NCBI GenBank assembly: GCA_025360425.1
Contig: JANYCD010000073.1
Coordinates: 1 to 64,000 of the forward strand
Direction of reading: 5' to 3'
Length of the DNA: 64,000 nucleotides
Origin: Sterolibacteriaceae bacterium
GTDB lineage: Bacteria > Pseudomonadota > Gammaproteobacteria > Burkholderiales > Rhodocyclaceae
The first letter of the stretch is position 1. Every line of letters starts with the position of its first letter. Below the pieces are notes generated by a model. It was not told the origin of the DNA. It did not search any database and worked only from the letters and a program-made list of their open reading frames with translations. Below, in pieces: positions 1-10,948 of this stretch. The translations under genes and the position numbers were made by a program.

Positions 1-16
1 GTCGCAAATAACCAGA

Positions 17-910
17 TCAAAGCATTGCTTTGAGCAGCTTCCCCATCTCAGAAGGATTACGCGTCACTGTAAAACCGCACTCTTCCATGATGGCAAGCTT
101 TGCGTCGGCAGTATCGGCGCCGCCCGAGATCAACGCACCGGCATGCCCCATGCGCTTGCCTGGAGGTGCGGTAACGCCGGCGATGAACCCGACGATCGGC
201 TTCTTCATGTTTGCCTTGCACCAGCGCGCTGCGTCGGCTTCGTCAGGACCGCCGATCTCGCCAATCATGATGACGGCATCGGTTTCCGGATCGTCGTTGA
301 ACATTTTCATGACTTCGATGTGCTTGAGCCCGTTAATCGGGTCGCCACCGATACCAACCGCGGAGGACTGACCCAGCCCGATCTCGGTCAATTGACCTAC
401 AGCTTCATAGGTCAGGGTTCCGGAACGGGAAACCACGCCGATGCGACCTTTTCTGTGAATGTGGCCAGGCATGATGCCGATCTTGATTTCATCCGGAGTA
501 ATCAAACCGGGGCAATTGGGCCCCAACAGCAAAGTCTTCTTGCCACCAGCAGCTTCCTTGGCCCTCATTTTGTTGCGGACCATCAGCATGTCCCGCACGG
601 GGATTCCCTCGGTGATGCAGATTGCCAGATCCAGATCGGCTTCCACTGCTTCCCAGATGGCATCAGCGGCACCCGCAGGTGGCACATAGATGACGGATAC
701 GGTGGCGCCGGTTGCCTTCACGGCTTCCTTGACGGAGCCATAGATCGGAATATTGAAAATGCTCTCGCCGGCCTTCTTCGGGTTTACGCCGGCAACGAAG
801 CAATTCTTGCCGTTGGCGTACTCCTGACATTTCTCGGTGTGAAACTGGCCGGTCTTGCCGGTGATGCCCTGGGTAATGACCCGGGTGTTCTTGTTGATCA
901 GAATCGACAT
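17..910 (-). CDS. sucD: Succinate--CoA ligase (ADP-forming) subunit alpha
   Basis: Full-length 297 aa; MSILINKNTRVITQGITGKTGQFHTEKC and GHAGALISGG motifs; adjacent to sucC. Confidence 0.97.
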   Translation of the reverse strand: MSILINKNTRVITQGITGKTGQFHTEKCQEYANGKNCFVAGVNPKKAGESIFNIPIYGSVKEAVKATGATVSVIYVPPAGAADAIWEAVEADLDLAICITEGIPVRDMLMVRNKMRAKEAAGGKKTLLLGPNCPGLITPDEIKIGIMPGHIHRKGRIGVVSRSGTLTYEAVGQLTEIGLGQSSAVGIGGDPINGLKHIEVMKMFNDDPETDAVIMIGEIGGPDEADAARWCKANMKKPIVGFIAGVTAPPGKRMGHAGALISGGADTADAKLAIMEECGFTVTRNPSEMGKLLKAML

Positions 911-921
911 TCAGTTGCTCC

Positions 922-2082
922 TTACTTGACCGCAGCGACAATCTTCTCGGCCGCTTCGGCCATGCTATTGGCGGAAATGATGGGCAGGCCGGAATCCTTG
1001 AGAATCTGTTTGCCGACATCCTCATTGGTGCCCTTCATGCGTACCACCAGCGGCACGCTCAGATGGACTTCCTTGGCTGCGGCAACCACACCGGCAGCGA
1101 TGGTGTCGCAGCGCATGATGCCGCCGAAAATATTCACCAGGATGCCCTTGACCTTGGGGTTTCTGAGCATGATCTTGAAGGCTTCGGTCACCTTCTCGGC
1201 GGTAGCCCCGCCGCCCACGTCAAGGAAGTTGGCCGGCTCGGCGCCGAACAGCTTGATGGTATCCATCGTCGCCATCGCCAGGCCGGCACCATTCACCAGG
1301 CAACCGATATTGCCGTCCAGCGAGATATAGGCCAGGTCGAATTTCGAGGCCTCGATTTCATCGGCGTTTTCTTCATCCAGATCGCGGTAAGCCACGATTT
1401 CGGGATGCCGAAACAAGGCATTGGAATCAAAGTTGAACTTTGCGTCGAGTGCCTTGATATCGCCGTTGCCTTCAAGGATCAATGGATTTATTTCCGCCAA
1501 CGAAGCATCGGTTTCCATGTAACAGGTATACAGTTTCTTGATCTGGTCGACTGCCCGGGCGATTGACTCCGCAGGCACCCCGATGCCACGCGCCAGATTT
1601 TCGGCCTGCTTGTCGGTCATGCCGACGAGAGGATCAATAAACTCCTTGAGTATTTTTTCCGGCGTACTGTGGGCGACTTCCTCGATGTCCATCCCGCCTT
1701 CACTCGACGCCATAATGGCCACCTTTTGCGTGGCGCGGTCAGTCAATGCGGCGAGGTAATACTCCTTCTTGATATCTGCGCCGTCTTCGACCAGCAGGCG
1801 GCGAACCTTCTGTCCTTCGGGACCAGTTTGATGGGTCACCAATTGCATGCCGAGTATCTGACCGGCGTATTGCTTCACTTCGTCAAGCGATTTGGCGACT
1901 TTCACTCCGCCACCCTTGCCACGACCGCCGGCATGAATCTGAGCCTTGACCACCCATACCTTACCGCCCAGTGTTTGTGCGGCCTTGACGGCATCATCGA
2001 CCGAGAAACAGGGAATGCCGCGCGGGGTGGCAACACCGAACTTCCTCAGGATTTCCTTACCCTGATACTCATGGATTTTCAT
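922..2082 (-). CDS. sucC: Succinate--CoA ligase (ADP-forming) subunit beta
   Basis: 386 aa; [18 protein letters not shown]-terminus, [10 protein letters not shown] motif. Confidence 0.97.
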   Translation of the reverse strand: MKIHEYQGKEILRKFGVATPRGIPCFSVDDAVKAAQTLGGKVWVVKAQIHAGGRGKGGGVKVAKSLDEVKQYAGQILGMQLVTHQTGPEGQKVRRLLVEDGADIKKEYYLAALTDRATQKVAIMASSEGGMDIEEVAHSTPEKILKEFIDPLVGMTDKQAENLARGIGVPAESIARAVDQIKKLYTCYMETDASLAEINPLILEGNGDIKALDAKFNFDSNALFRHPEIVAYRDLDEENADEIEASKFDLAYISLDGNIGCLVNGAGLAMATMDTIKLFGAEPANFLDVGGGATAEKVTEAFKIMLRNPKVKGILVNIFGGIMRCDTIAAGVVAAAKEVHLSVPLVVRMKGTNEDVGKQILKDSGLPIISANSMAEAAEKIVAAVK

Positions 2083-2246
2083 GCATCATCCTTGCGATTG
2101 TTTATTTGGGAGCCTTACCGCCAGCGCAGTGTTGCAGCGCAGGCCTCATTACGGGTAGAGACAGGAATGCGCCACACCTAAGGCGCGCTGCCGCGCATGG
2201 TATCGCACCGTCGGGGCGCCATTTTAAGCGCAATGATTTCAAGCGT

Positions 2247-3920
2247 TTATGGAGCGTCACCGGCAACTTGGCGGCGCGCACCGATAATCTGGAAGCGTCT
2301 GGTCACAAAAGCGCTGTCAATATGGGCGGCACTACCGCAAGGGTTCGCGCCGCTACCGTGCACGTCGGAAAAGCCGCCCTCCTGATTGATCAGCAATCCG
2401 CCTGTCAGGTTCAGTGACAGGGCAACACCGACGCGCAAGGATATTTCGGCGGAGAATTCATGCAAACGGGGGTTGGTGGAATATACCGCGAACGTCAAGG
2501 CACCTTTGTCACGCATCACACGTTCCGCAATGGCCAGGCTTTCCGCGCTGGTTCCGGTTTCAACGACCACGAGAACCGGACCAAAGTGCTCTCTCGCATA
2601 GGTAGCCTCATCGCTGACCGGAACTTTCAGCAACAAAGGGGTATGCACCCGGGCTTCCGGCCAGTGCGGATGTGCAAGAGGAAATGAATCCCGCAGTACC
2701 TCGCCCAAGTCGCGGGCAGCATTGATGTGATCAAGGGTTTCCGGGGAGCGAAGCGCGCCCAATACCTCTACGGCACGTGCCGGGTCTTCCACCAGTTTGC
2801 CAATGGCGAAGGCCATATCCCTGCCAAATTGCTCACTGGAAACCAGTCCGTCCCGAGTTTGCACGCCTTCCCGCGACACCAGCAGTACCCTTGGCGCAGT
2901 ACATATCTGCCCCGAATACAGGCACAGGCTCAACGTTAAATTACGCAACATGCCTTTGTAGTCGTCGGTGGAGTCCACCACTACGCAATTCACGCTCGAC
3001 TTTTGGGTAAACACTGCAGCATGGGTGGCATGCTCCTCAATCCATTCACCGAACCCGGAACTTCCTGTGGAATCGATGATGCGGATTTCTGGTTTGAGCG
3101 CCAGGAGTTTGCCCACTGGCGTCGCCGCATCGTCGATCTGCAGGGTCACAAGGTTCGCGTCAAAGCCTGCCTCCTTCAAGGTCTGGCGCGCCACCGCCAC
3201 GGTAATCGCCAGCGGCAGGATGACCTCAGGATGGGCTTTGATGATCACTGCATTGCCCGTCACAAGATTGGCAAACAGTGCAGGATAACTATTCAATGTC
3301 GGCGCAACGGCAGACGCAATGACCAGAGCGACGCCACGTGGTGTGACAGTGAAAGATTTTTCAATTTTCAGCGGCGGATTCTTTCCCTGCGGCTTCTCCC
3401 AGATTACTGACGCCGGCACCTGCCTCATCTCCCGGTAGGCAACAGCGACCGCTTCGAGGCCGCGACCCTGGGCACTGACCGTCGAGTATTGAAACGCCAC
3501 GGCAAAAGGCTGTCCGGTCGTGTGGATCAAGGCCTGAGCCATCTCCATGCTGTTCTCGTTGAGGCGAGAAAGTATTTCCAGACATACGCCGGCTCTGGTG
3601 TCGGCGCCCGCCTTGGTCCATGCATGCATCGCCATTCGTGCGGCAATGATCAACGCATCCGGATTGCATAACGGATAAGTGACATTGAGCGGCAAGCCAT
3701 ATGGAGAAATCTCTTCGCCGCCGCGCCCAACTACGCCGGGTTGATCCAGATAGAAGGAGGCATCACGATAAGCCTCGAAGGCGATACGACCTTTTTCAAT
3801 CGCGTTATCACCATAACTCGCAGGGCTTTCCGAAAAGGGGCTCCAGAACTCGCGCATTTCGACCGCAACGACGGCCTTGTGCAACAAGGCTGAATGCTTC
3901 TCGAACATGGGATGAGACAT
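2247..3920 (-). CDS. paaN: PaaN-like aldehyde dehydrogenase family protein (phenylacetate-degradation-type)
   Basis: LDQPGVVGRGGEEISPYGLPLNVTYP N-terminal region plus ALDH fold; no other paa genes seen nearby; start chosen at MSHPMFEKH. Confidence 0.7.
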   Translation of the reverse strand: MSHPMFEKHSALLHKAVVAVEMREFWSPFSESPASYGDNAIEKGRIAFEAYRDASFYLDQPGVVGRGGEEISPYGLPLNVTYPLCNPDALIIAARMAMHAWTKAGADTRAGVCLEILSRLNENSMEMAQALIHTTGQPFAVAFQYSTVSAQGRGLEAVAVAYREMRQVPASVIWEKPQGKNPPLKIEKSFTVTPRGVALVIASAVAPTLNSYPALFANLVTGNAVIIKAHPEVILPLAITVAVARQTLKEAGFDANLVTLQIDDAATPVGKLLALKPEIRIIDSTGSSGFGEWIEEHATHAAVFTQKSSVNCVVVDSTDDYKGMLRNLTLSLCLYSGQICTAPRVLLVSREGVQTRDGLVSSEQFGRDMAFAIGKLVEDPARAVEVLGALRSPETLDHINAARDLGEVLRDSFPLAHPHWPEARVHTPLLLKVPVSDEATYAREHFGPVLVVVETGTSAESLAIAERVMRDKGALTFAVYSTNPRLHEFSAEISLRVGVALSLNLTGGLLINQEGGFSDVHGSGANPCGSAAHIDSAFVTRRFQIIGARRQVAGDAP

Positions 3921-4033
3921 GGTTTCCCCCGCGACGCTCCAGACTTGCAACAGCCAAGCCGGATTTGAAAACGATTATAGTTGTTGGCCTTCCATGCGGC
4001 ATATTATCGACAACATACTTTGGAGGATAGACC

Positions 4034-4570
4034 ATGCTCGAATCGGCAACTTTAGGCGGTGGATGTTTCTGGTGCGTGGAAGCAGCGCTGAAACAGCTTG
4101 AAGGCGTCGCGACCGCAGAGTCGGGATATTGCGGTGGCCACGTGACAAACCCCGACTACGGCGCAGTATGCGGCGGAACCACTGGTCATGTGGAGGTGGT
4201 GCGCTTCAGTTTCGATCCGACGAAGATCGATTATCGAACACTGCTGCTGGCATTTTTTGCGGCGCATGACCCAACCACCCACGACAGGCAGGGCAATGAC
4301 GTCGGGCCGCAGTACCGCTCCGCGATATTCACCCACTCGGATGAACAGGCGCGTATCGCCCGGGATTTGATAACAGAACTCGGTGCGGACAAGGTTTGGC
4401 CCGACCCGATTGTGACGGAGGTACTCGTTGCCCCAACGTTCTGGCCGGCCGAGGATTACCATCAGGATTATTTTTTCAACAATCCGAATCAGTCCTATTG
4501 CGCTTATATCGTGGCACCCAAAGTGGCCAAGCTGCGAAAGTCTTTCAGTGACAGGATTAAAAAAAGCTGA
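4034..4570 (+). CDS. msrA: Peptide-methionine (S)-S-oxide reductase MsrA
   Basis: GGGCFWCVEA active-site motif, GYCGGHVTNPDY, EDYHQDYFFNNP. Confidence 0.96.
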   Translation: MLESATLGGGCFWCVEAALKQLEGVATAESGYCGGHVTNPDYGAVCGGTTGHVEVVRFSFDPTKIDYRTLLLAFFAAHDPTTHDRQGNDVGPQYRSAIFTHSDEQARIARDLITELGADKVWPDPIVTEVLVAPTFWPAEDYHQDYFFNNPNQSYCAYIVAPKVAKLRKSFSDRIKKS

Positions 4571-4611
4571 ACGCACGCATGCGTCGGACATTCAATGGTT
4601 GGGGTTTTTCC

Positions 4612-5781
4612 ATGATGCGGATTAGCAGGTCTTCTTTTCCATTTGCCTTATTCATCGCACGACTAGCCGCATTCTCGGCAATCGGGTGCACCACGCAAAG
4701 TCATGCCGAAACCAGCCTGCAAGCTTCCTACAGCATAGGGCCGAAATCCGAAAAAACCGTCGTGGAATCTGCCCCGCATGACTCTTCCGCCATCGAGGTA
4801 CCACTTCGGCTCGAATACGAGTTAACGACACGTGTCGTCCGCATGACTCAGACAACCAAGGAGTTGCGCGCAATCGTCGAGACTATGCCCGGTCCAACTC
4901 TTCCATCAGTCAAAACGCCGCCGCTACCCCCGGTGCGTTATGCCAACCTGCTTGAGGAAACCCTGGCCCGGTTAAACCATGTTGAGCAACTGATTGCCGA
5001 AATCACCCACATCATCCGGGGCATGCCTGATGTGCCTCGAAGCGAGGCGACTGCTGCCACTCCTTCTTTATCGAGCCCTGCGGCACCGCAGGCTGAGGGC
5101 ATAGCAGCGCACACAACCGTTGCGCCAAGGCCATTGTCAAAACCACCTTCCACGCCGGACATCTCAACTCCGGTTCCGATAGTGCGCGCGATCTCCCTGG
5201 CGATTGGCGGACTCATCGCCGCAGTGGTGGCGATATATCTGCGGCGGCAATTCTTGCGCAGCCGGCCGTCAAGAAAAGAACTGGCCGATGCTATCGAAAT
5301 CCCATCGCTTCGGGATGACGCGCTTGAGTTGGCAGATGTCATGACCTCAATGGGGCTCGCAGATGGCGCGGCACAGGGACTGGTCGAGCACATCCGCACC
5401 AACCCGCGCCAGGCGCTGACGCATTGGTTAAGGCTGCTCACGGTTTATCGCCAGACGGGCAAGCGGGTTGAGTTCGAAAAAGCTGCCGAAGAAGTCCACT
5501 CGACCTTCAATATCAAACCCGAGAACTGGAATGAAAACAATAATGGTGGCAATCGCGACGCATCATTGGAAAACTACCCACACATTACTGCGCAGTTGAA
5601 AAAACTCTGGCCGACGCCGGAATGCAGCGAATATCTGCTCAGCCTGCTGGCCGATAATCGCAACGGCACGCGTGAAGGTTTCCCGCCTCCGGTGGTAGAG
5701 GAAATTGTGCTCTTGCTGGCCATGCTGCGCACTGAAGAAAGCGCGGCGTCAACCTATGCCGGATTGTCGATGTCGACATAA
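4612..5781 (+). CDS. FimV/HubP-like membrane protein
   Basis: Signal-like N-terminus, TM at about aa 200, then LELADVMTSMGLADGAAQGLVEHIRTNPRQALTHWLRLLTVYRQTGKRVEFEKAAEEVHSTFNIKPENW, resembling FimV-type domains. Confidence 0.6.
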   Translation: MMRISRSSFPFALFIARLAAFSAIGCTTQSHAETSLQASYSIGPKSEKTVVESAPHDSSAIEVPLRLEYELTTRVVRMTQTTKELRAIVETMPGPTLPSVKTPPLPPVRYANLLEETLARLNHVEQLIAEITHIIRGMPDVPRSEATAATPSLSSPAAPQAEGIAAHTTVAPRPLSKPPSTPDISTPVPIVRAISLAIGGLIAAVVAIYLRRQFLRSRPSRKELADAIEIPSLRDDALELADVMTSMGLADGAAQGLVEHIRTNPRQALTHWLRLLTVYRQTGKRVEFEKAAEEVHSTFNIKPENWNENNNGGNRDASLENYPHITAQLKKLWPTPECSEYLLSLLADNRNGTREGFPPPVVEEIVLLLAMLRTEESAASTYAGLSMST

Positions 5782-6500
5782 TCACAGGCAATGCCGAAGT
5801 GTTGCGCCAAATGTTCGCCAAGCGCCTTTACGCCATAACGTTCGGTGGCGTGATGCCCGGCCGCGATATAAGGCACACCCGATTCCCGTGCCAGATGAAC
5901 CGTCTGTTCGGATATTTCGCCGCTCACGTAGAGATCAGCACTCGCTGCAATCGCCTGCTCAAGATAACCCTGAGCCCCGCCAGTGCACCAGGCCAGCCGA
6001 GATACCATGCGGTCGGAGTTGCCTGCCAATATGACAGCCCGGCCCAATGAATGCTCCAGCGAAGCAGCAACCTGAGACGCGGGAAGCGGCGTTTCGAGTG
6101 TGCCCAGAAACCCAATCTCCTGCTCCGCGAAACGTCCTTCCACGCGCCAACCGAGGCGCCGTGCAAGTTGCGCGTTGTTACCCAGTTCGGCATGCGCATC
6201 GAGCGGCAGATGGTAGGCCAGCAGATTGATGTCGTGACGCAGAAGCGTCGCCAGTCGTGCCTTGCGAATGCCTGAAATCCGTCCATCCTCGCCACGCCAG
6301 AAATAACCGTGATGAACCAGAATCGCATCGGCATCGCAGGCAACCGCGGCATCCAGCAGGGCCTGGCTCGCCGTCACACCACAGACCACCTTGCGAATCT
6401 GCGCCCGCCCTTCCACTTGCAGACCGTTTGGGCAATAATCGCGGAAACGTGCTGCCTCCAGCAGGTTGTCGAGATATACAGCCAGTTCATCACGCAGCAT
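5754..6500 (-). CDS. Nif3-like dinuclear metal-binding protein (YbgI family)
   Basis: FRDYCPNGLQVEGR, VHHGYFWRGED, AAGHHATERYGVKALG motifs. Confidence 0.93.
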   Translation of the reverse strand: MLRDELAVYLDNLLEAARFRDYCPNGLQVEGRAQIRKVVCGVTASQALLDAAVACDADAILVHHGYFWRGEDGRISGIRKARLATLLRHDINLLAYHLPLDAHAELGNNAQLARRLGWRVEGRFAEQEIGFLGTLETPLPASQVAASLEHSLGRAVILAGNSDRMVSRLAWCTGGAQGYLEQAIAASADLYVSGEISEQTVHLARESGVPYIAAGHHATERYGVKALGEHLAQHFGIACDYVDIDNPA

Positions 6501-6580
6501 TGATATTCTCCAATAAGGCTAATCCTGCACGTTAATGGACGGGCTTCAGCCCATCCGCTTCAACAAGTCCAGACAAAATT

Positions 6581-7735
6581 ATGCGCCGCCTCTGGTTGAT
6601 CTTTGCACAGACCGTCACACTTTGCGTTGCAATCCTGTTCGTGGTGCAGACCCTCAAACCGGAATGGCTTGCGCGCAACGTTGTCCAGAACGGCATTGCC
6701 GAGATACGGGAAGCCTCACCCAATTTTGCAACGAGCAAAGCCCTCAGCTCTTACGCTGACGCAGCGCGCAAAGCGGTGCCAGCGGTAGTGCATATCTACA
6801 CCTCCCAGGAAGTCAAGGCGCCGCGCCAGCCGTTCCTCAATGATCCGTTGTTTCGCCATTTTTTTGGCGACGGGAATGACGAACAACCCCAGCGACGTTC
6901 GGGCCTGGGTAGCGGCGTCATCGTCTCCGCCGACGGTTATATCCTGACCAACAACCATGTCGTCGAAGGCGCCGACGAAATAGAGGTCGCCTTGAACGAT
7001 GGCCGAAAATTCAGCGCTCAGGTGGTCGGCACCGATCCCGATTCCGATGTCGCCGTGCTGCGCATCAAGGCCGGCAGCAATCTGCCCGTCATTACCTTCG
7101 GCTCAGCCGAGTCGCTACAGGTTGGCGATGTCGTACTGGCCATCGGCAACCCCTTTGGCGTCGGTCAAACCGTTACCTCGGGGATTGTTTCCGCACTGGG
7201 GCGTTCACATCTCGGCATCAATACCTTCGAAAATTTCATCCAGACCGATGCCGCCATCAACCCCGGCAACTCCGGCGGCGCGCTGGTGGACAGTAACGGC
7301 AACCTGATCGGCATCAATACCGCGATCTATTCCCAGAGCGGCGGTTCCATGGGCATAGGCTTCGCCATCCCGGCTTCCCTTGCGCGCAGTGTCATGGAGC
7401 AGATCATCCGCAGCGGTACCGTAACGCGCGGCTGGGTTGGTGTGGAAGTTCAGGAAATCACACCGGACCTGGCCGAATCATTCCATCTCGCTGATACCAA
7501 AGGCGTGCTAGTCGCCGGAATACAACGCGACAGTCCGGCGGACAAAGCCGGCTTCAAACCCGGTGATGTGCTGCTTGAGGTGAATGGCAAGGCCGTCGGC
7601 GATGTGCAGGCCATGGTGGCATTGATCGCCGCGCTGGAACCTGGCCATACGGGTCGCTTCAAACTGCGTCGCAACGCCCGCGACATTGATCTCGATGTCA
7701 CCATCGGCAAGCGGCCGAGCCGACAGCGCGACTAG
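6581..7735 (+). CDS. S1C family periplasmic serine protease (DegQ/DegS/AlgW-like, trypsin + one PDZ)
   Basis: SGVIVSADGYILTNNHVV, DAAINPGNSGGALVD catalytic motif, single PDZ, N-terminal TM. Confidence 0.93.
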   Translation: MRRLWLIFAQTVTLCVAILFVVQTLKPEWLARNVVQNGIAEIREASPNFATSKALSSYADAARKAVPAVVHIYTSQEVKAPRQPFLNDPLFRHFFGDGNDEQPQRRSGLGSGVIVSADGYILTNNHVVEGADEIEVALNDGRKFSAQVVGTDPDSDVAVLRIKAGSNLPVITFGSAESLQVGDVVLAIGNPFGVGQTVTSGIVSALGRSHLGINTFENFIQTDAAINPGNSGGALVDSNGNLIGINTAIYSQSGGSMGIGFAIPASLARSVMEQIIRSGTVTRGWVGVEVQEITPDLAESFHLADTKGVLVAGIQRDSPADKAGFKPGDVLLEVNGKAVGDVQAMVALIAALEPGHTGRFKLRRNARDIDLDVTIGKRPSRQRD

Positions 7736-7758
7736 TGCCAGCAGTTGAATCTGTAGTG

Positions 7759-8484
7759 CTAGCTTTTCTCGGCCTTGCCGAGCATGCCGGCGACGATGAT
7801 GCCCAACTCGTAGAGCAGGCAGAGCGGAACCGCTAGCAGAAACTGGGACAACACGTCCGGCGGCGTAAATACTGCCCCGACCACGAACGCGCCAACGATC
7901 ACATAAGGACGAATCTCGCGCAACTTGTCCACGCTGACAATGCCTGTCCGCACCAGCACGACAACGATGACCGGCACCTCAAAGGTAATGCCAAAGGCAA
8001 TGAATGTGGACATGACAAAGGACAAGTACTTGTCGATGTCCGTCATCACCGCAACACCTTCGGGTGCGAATTTATTGACGAAGGTAAACACCGTCGGGAA
8101 CACCACGAAAAACGCGAACGCCATGCCGGTGAAGAACAACGTGACGCTGGCAACCACCAGTGGCAGCACCAGCTTCTTCTCATGTGAATAAAGTCCTGGA
8201 GCGACAAAAGCCCAAGCCTGATAGAGCACATAGGGCAAAGCCACCAGAAAGGACGTCATCAAGGTCACTTTCATGGGCACGAAGAAGGCGCCGACCACAT
8301 CGGTCGCGATCATGTGGCCACCATGCGGCATCGAGGCCAGCATCGGCCCCGCGAGCAATGAGTAGATGTCGCGCGCCCAATGGACCAGGCACAGAAACAC
8401 AACAAGAATGGCAATCAGGGCGCGAATCAGGCGCTCACGCAACTCCACCAGATGGGAGATGAAGCTTTCCGGAATCTCGGACAT
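7759..8484 (-). CDS. tatC: Sec-independent protein translocase TatC
   Basis: HLVELRERLIRALIA, six-TM pattern, FVAPGLYSHEKK. Confidence 0.97.
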   Translation of the reverse strand: MSEIPESFISHLVELRERLIRALIAILVVFLCLVHWARDIYSLLAGPMLASMPHGGHMIATDVVGAFFVPMKVTLMTSFLVALPYVLYQAWAFVAPGLYSHEKKLVLPLVVASVTLFFTGMAFAFFVVFPTVFTFVNKFAPEGVAVMTDIDKYLSFVMSTFIAFGITFEVPVIVVVLVRTGIVSVDKLREIRPYVIVGAFVVGAVFTPPDVLSQFLLAVPLCLLYELGIIVAGMLGKAEKS

Positions 8485-8822
8485 CAGGGCTTATGTTCCA
8501 GATCTGGCAGTGGTTCTGGCTTGACCGGAGGAGCAAACGTTGGATCAAGGGTCGGATCGATTGCATGTTCAACCTGTTTCAGCTCATGCGTCATCTGGGT
8601 TTCAAGAGACTGGACGCTCTCTTTCACATCCTGATGCAACCGGTTCATTTCGTCGAGCTGTATTTCGCGATTGACCTCGGCCTTGACGTCGCTGGCATAA
8701 CGCTGCAAGCGTCCCAGCAACGCACCGGCCATGCGCGCCACGCGCGGCAGGCGCTCCGGCCCGATGACGACCAGCGCCACCACGCCAATAACGATCAGTT
8801 CCGAAACATCGACATCAAACAT
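8484..8822 (-). CDS. tatB: Sec-independent protein translocase TatB
   Basis: MFDVDVSELIVIGVVALVVIGPERLPRVAR. Confidence 0.96.
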   Translation of the reverse strand: MFDVDVSELIVIGVVALVVIGPERLPRVARMAGALLGRLQRYASDVKAEVNREIQLDEMNRLHQDVKESVQSLETQMTHELKQVEHAIDPTLDPTFAPPVKPEPLPDLEHKP

Positions 8823-8835
8823 GTTTCATTCCAGC

Positions 8836-8861
8836 AAAAAAAGAGCGGGGCTCGCCCGCTC
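8836..8861 (-). terminator. Intrinsic-terminator-like hairpin between tatA and tatB
   Basis: Minus strand GAGCGGG-CGAGC-CCCGCTC-TTTTTTT: 7-bp perfect stem, 5-nt loop, 7 U. Confidence 0.75.
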
Positions 8862-8888
8862 GCTCCATGAACCCGATCGCGGACCGGC

Positions 8889-9107
8889 TCATCCCTTGGA
8901 CTTCTCCTTGACTTCGCCTTCAACGGTGTGGCCAACGTGCTGCTCGGTCTCGGCAGACTTGTCAGCGGACGCTTCGCGCATGCCGTCCTTGAATCCCTTG
9001 ACGGCGCTACCCAAGTCCCTGCCGACATTGCCCAACTTCTTGGTGCCGAACACCAGCGCCACAATCACCAGCACGATCAACCAGTGCCATATGCTCCAGC
9101 TTCCCAT
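8889..9107 (-). CDS. tatA: Sec-independent protein translocase TatA
   Basis: [42 protein letters not shown]. Confidence 0.96.
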   Translation of the reverse strand: MGSWSIWHWLIVLVIVALVFGTKKLGNVGRDLGSAVKGFKDGMREASADKSAETEQHVGHTVEGEVKEKSKG

Positions 9108-9116
9108 AATTTTCTC

Positions 9117-9467
9117 CTACAGTCGTTGCACCATCGGGCCAACTGGCTCCGGGCCACCGAGTACATGAAAGTGCAAATGATACACCTCCTGTCCACCCAC
9201 CCGGCCGGTGTTGGCGATCAGCCGGAAGCCATCATCCAGCCCTTCGCCACGGGCCAGTTCACCGGCCTTTGTGAGGATTTTTCCGAGGGCCGCATGGTGT
9301 CGCACATCGGCATCGTAGAGCGTTGCAATGTGCGCCTTCGGGATGATCATGAAATGCACAGGGCGCTGCGGATTGATGTCGTGGAAGGCGAAGATGTCGT
9401 CGTCCTCATAGATTTTTCGGCTCGGGATTTCTCCCTTTGCAATCTTGCAAAAGATGCAATCGGTCAT
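9117..9467 (-). CDS. hinT: HIT family protein HinT
   Basis: MTDCIFCKIAKGEIPSRKIYEDD and HLHFHVLGG; start set at MTDCIFCK. Confidence 0.93.
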   Translation of the reverse strand: MTDCIFCKIAKGEIPSRKIYEDDDIFAFHDINPQRPVHFMIIPKAHIATLYDADVRHHAALGKILTKAGELARGEGLDDGFRLIANTGRVGGQEVYHLHFHVLGGPEPVGPMVQRL

Positions 9468-9468
9468 T

Positions 9469-9792
9469 TCAGACTCCCCGGCTTTTCTTCTCGTCAATGC
9501 CGGAAACACCTTCACGGCGATGCAGTTCAGCCAATACGTCATCCACCCCAACGCCGAACTGCGCCAGCAGAATCATGCTGTGGAACCAGAGGTCGGCCAC
9601 CTCGCGCACCAAATGGAGACGATCGCCATCCTTGGCGGCCATGATGGTCTCCGCCGCTTCCTCGGCAACTTTTTTGCAGATCGCATCGGCACCTTTGGCG
9701 TAAAGACTGGCGACATACGACGAATCGGGTGCCGCGTCCTTGCGCTCCACCAGGGTCTTTTGCAGCCGGTGCAGGATTTCGACATCGATCAT
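9469..9792 (-). CDS. hisE: Phosphoribosyl-ATP pyrophosphatase
   Basis: SYVASLYAKGADAICKKVAEEAAETIMAAKD. Confidence 0.95.
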   Translation of the reverse strand: MIDVEILHRLQKTLVERKDAAPDSSYVASLYAKGADAICKKVAEEAAETIMAAKDGDRLHLVREVADLWFHSMILLAQFGVGVDDVLAELHRREGVSGIDEKKSRGV

Positions 9793-9802
9793 GTTGAGTA
9801 CC

Positions 9803-10185
9803 TCACTTGTATATTTCCTTGGGGTCTTTCAACACCGGCTCTACATCTTTCCAGCCGCCATTGTCCAGCTTGTTGAAGAAACAACTGCGCCGTCCGGTGT
9901 GACAAGCAATGTCACCAGCCTGCTCGACCTTGAGCAGCACCACATCGCTGTCGCAGTCGGCGCGAATCTCGATGACCTTTTGAATGTGTCCGGATTGTTC
10001 ACCCTTGTGCCACAGCTTGCGCCGCGAACGCGACCAATAGACAACCTCGCCGCGCTGCGCGGTTTGCTCCAGCGCATCGCGGTTCATCCAGGCGAACATC
10101 AGGACTTCTCCGGTGTGAGCGTCCTGCGCAATCACCGGCACCAGACCTTGATCGTCCCATTTCACTTCGTTGAGCCAACTCGTAC

Positions 10186-10189
<4 letters not shown>
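9803..10189 (-). CDS. hisI: Phosphoribosyl-AMP cyclohydrolase
   Basis: [40 protein letters not shown]. Confidence 0.96.
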
Positions 10190-10944
<755 letters not shown>

Positions 10945-10948
10945 GACA

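Noticed and set aside
143-1330. 395-aa plus-strand ORF opposite sucCD
   Set aside because: Antisense shadow of highly conserved sucD/sucC codons in GC-rich DNA; no recognisable family.
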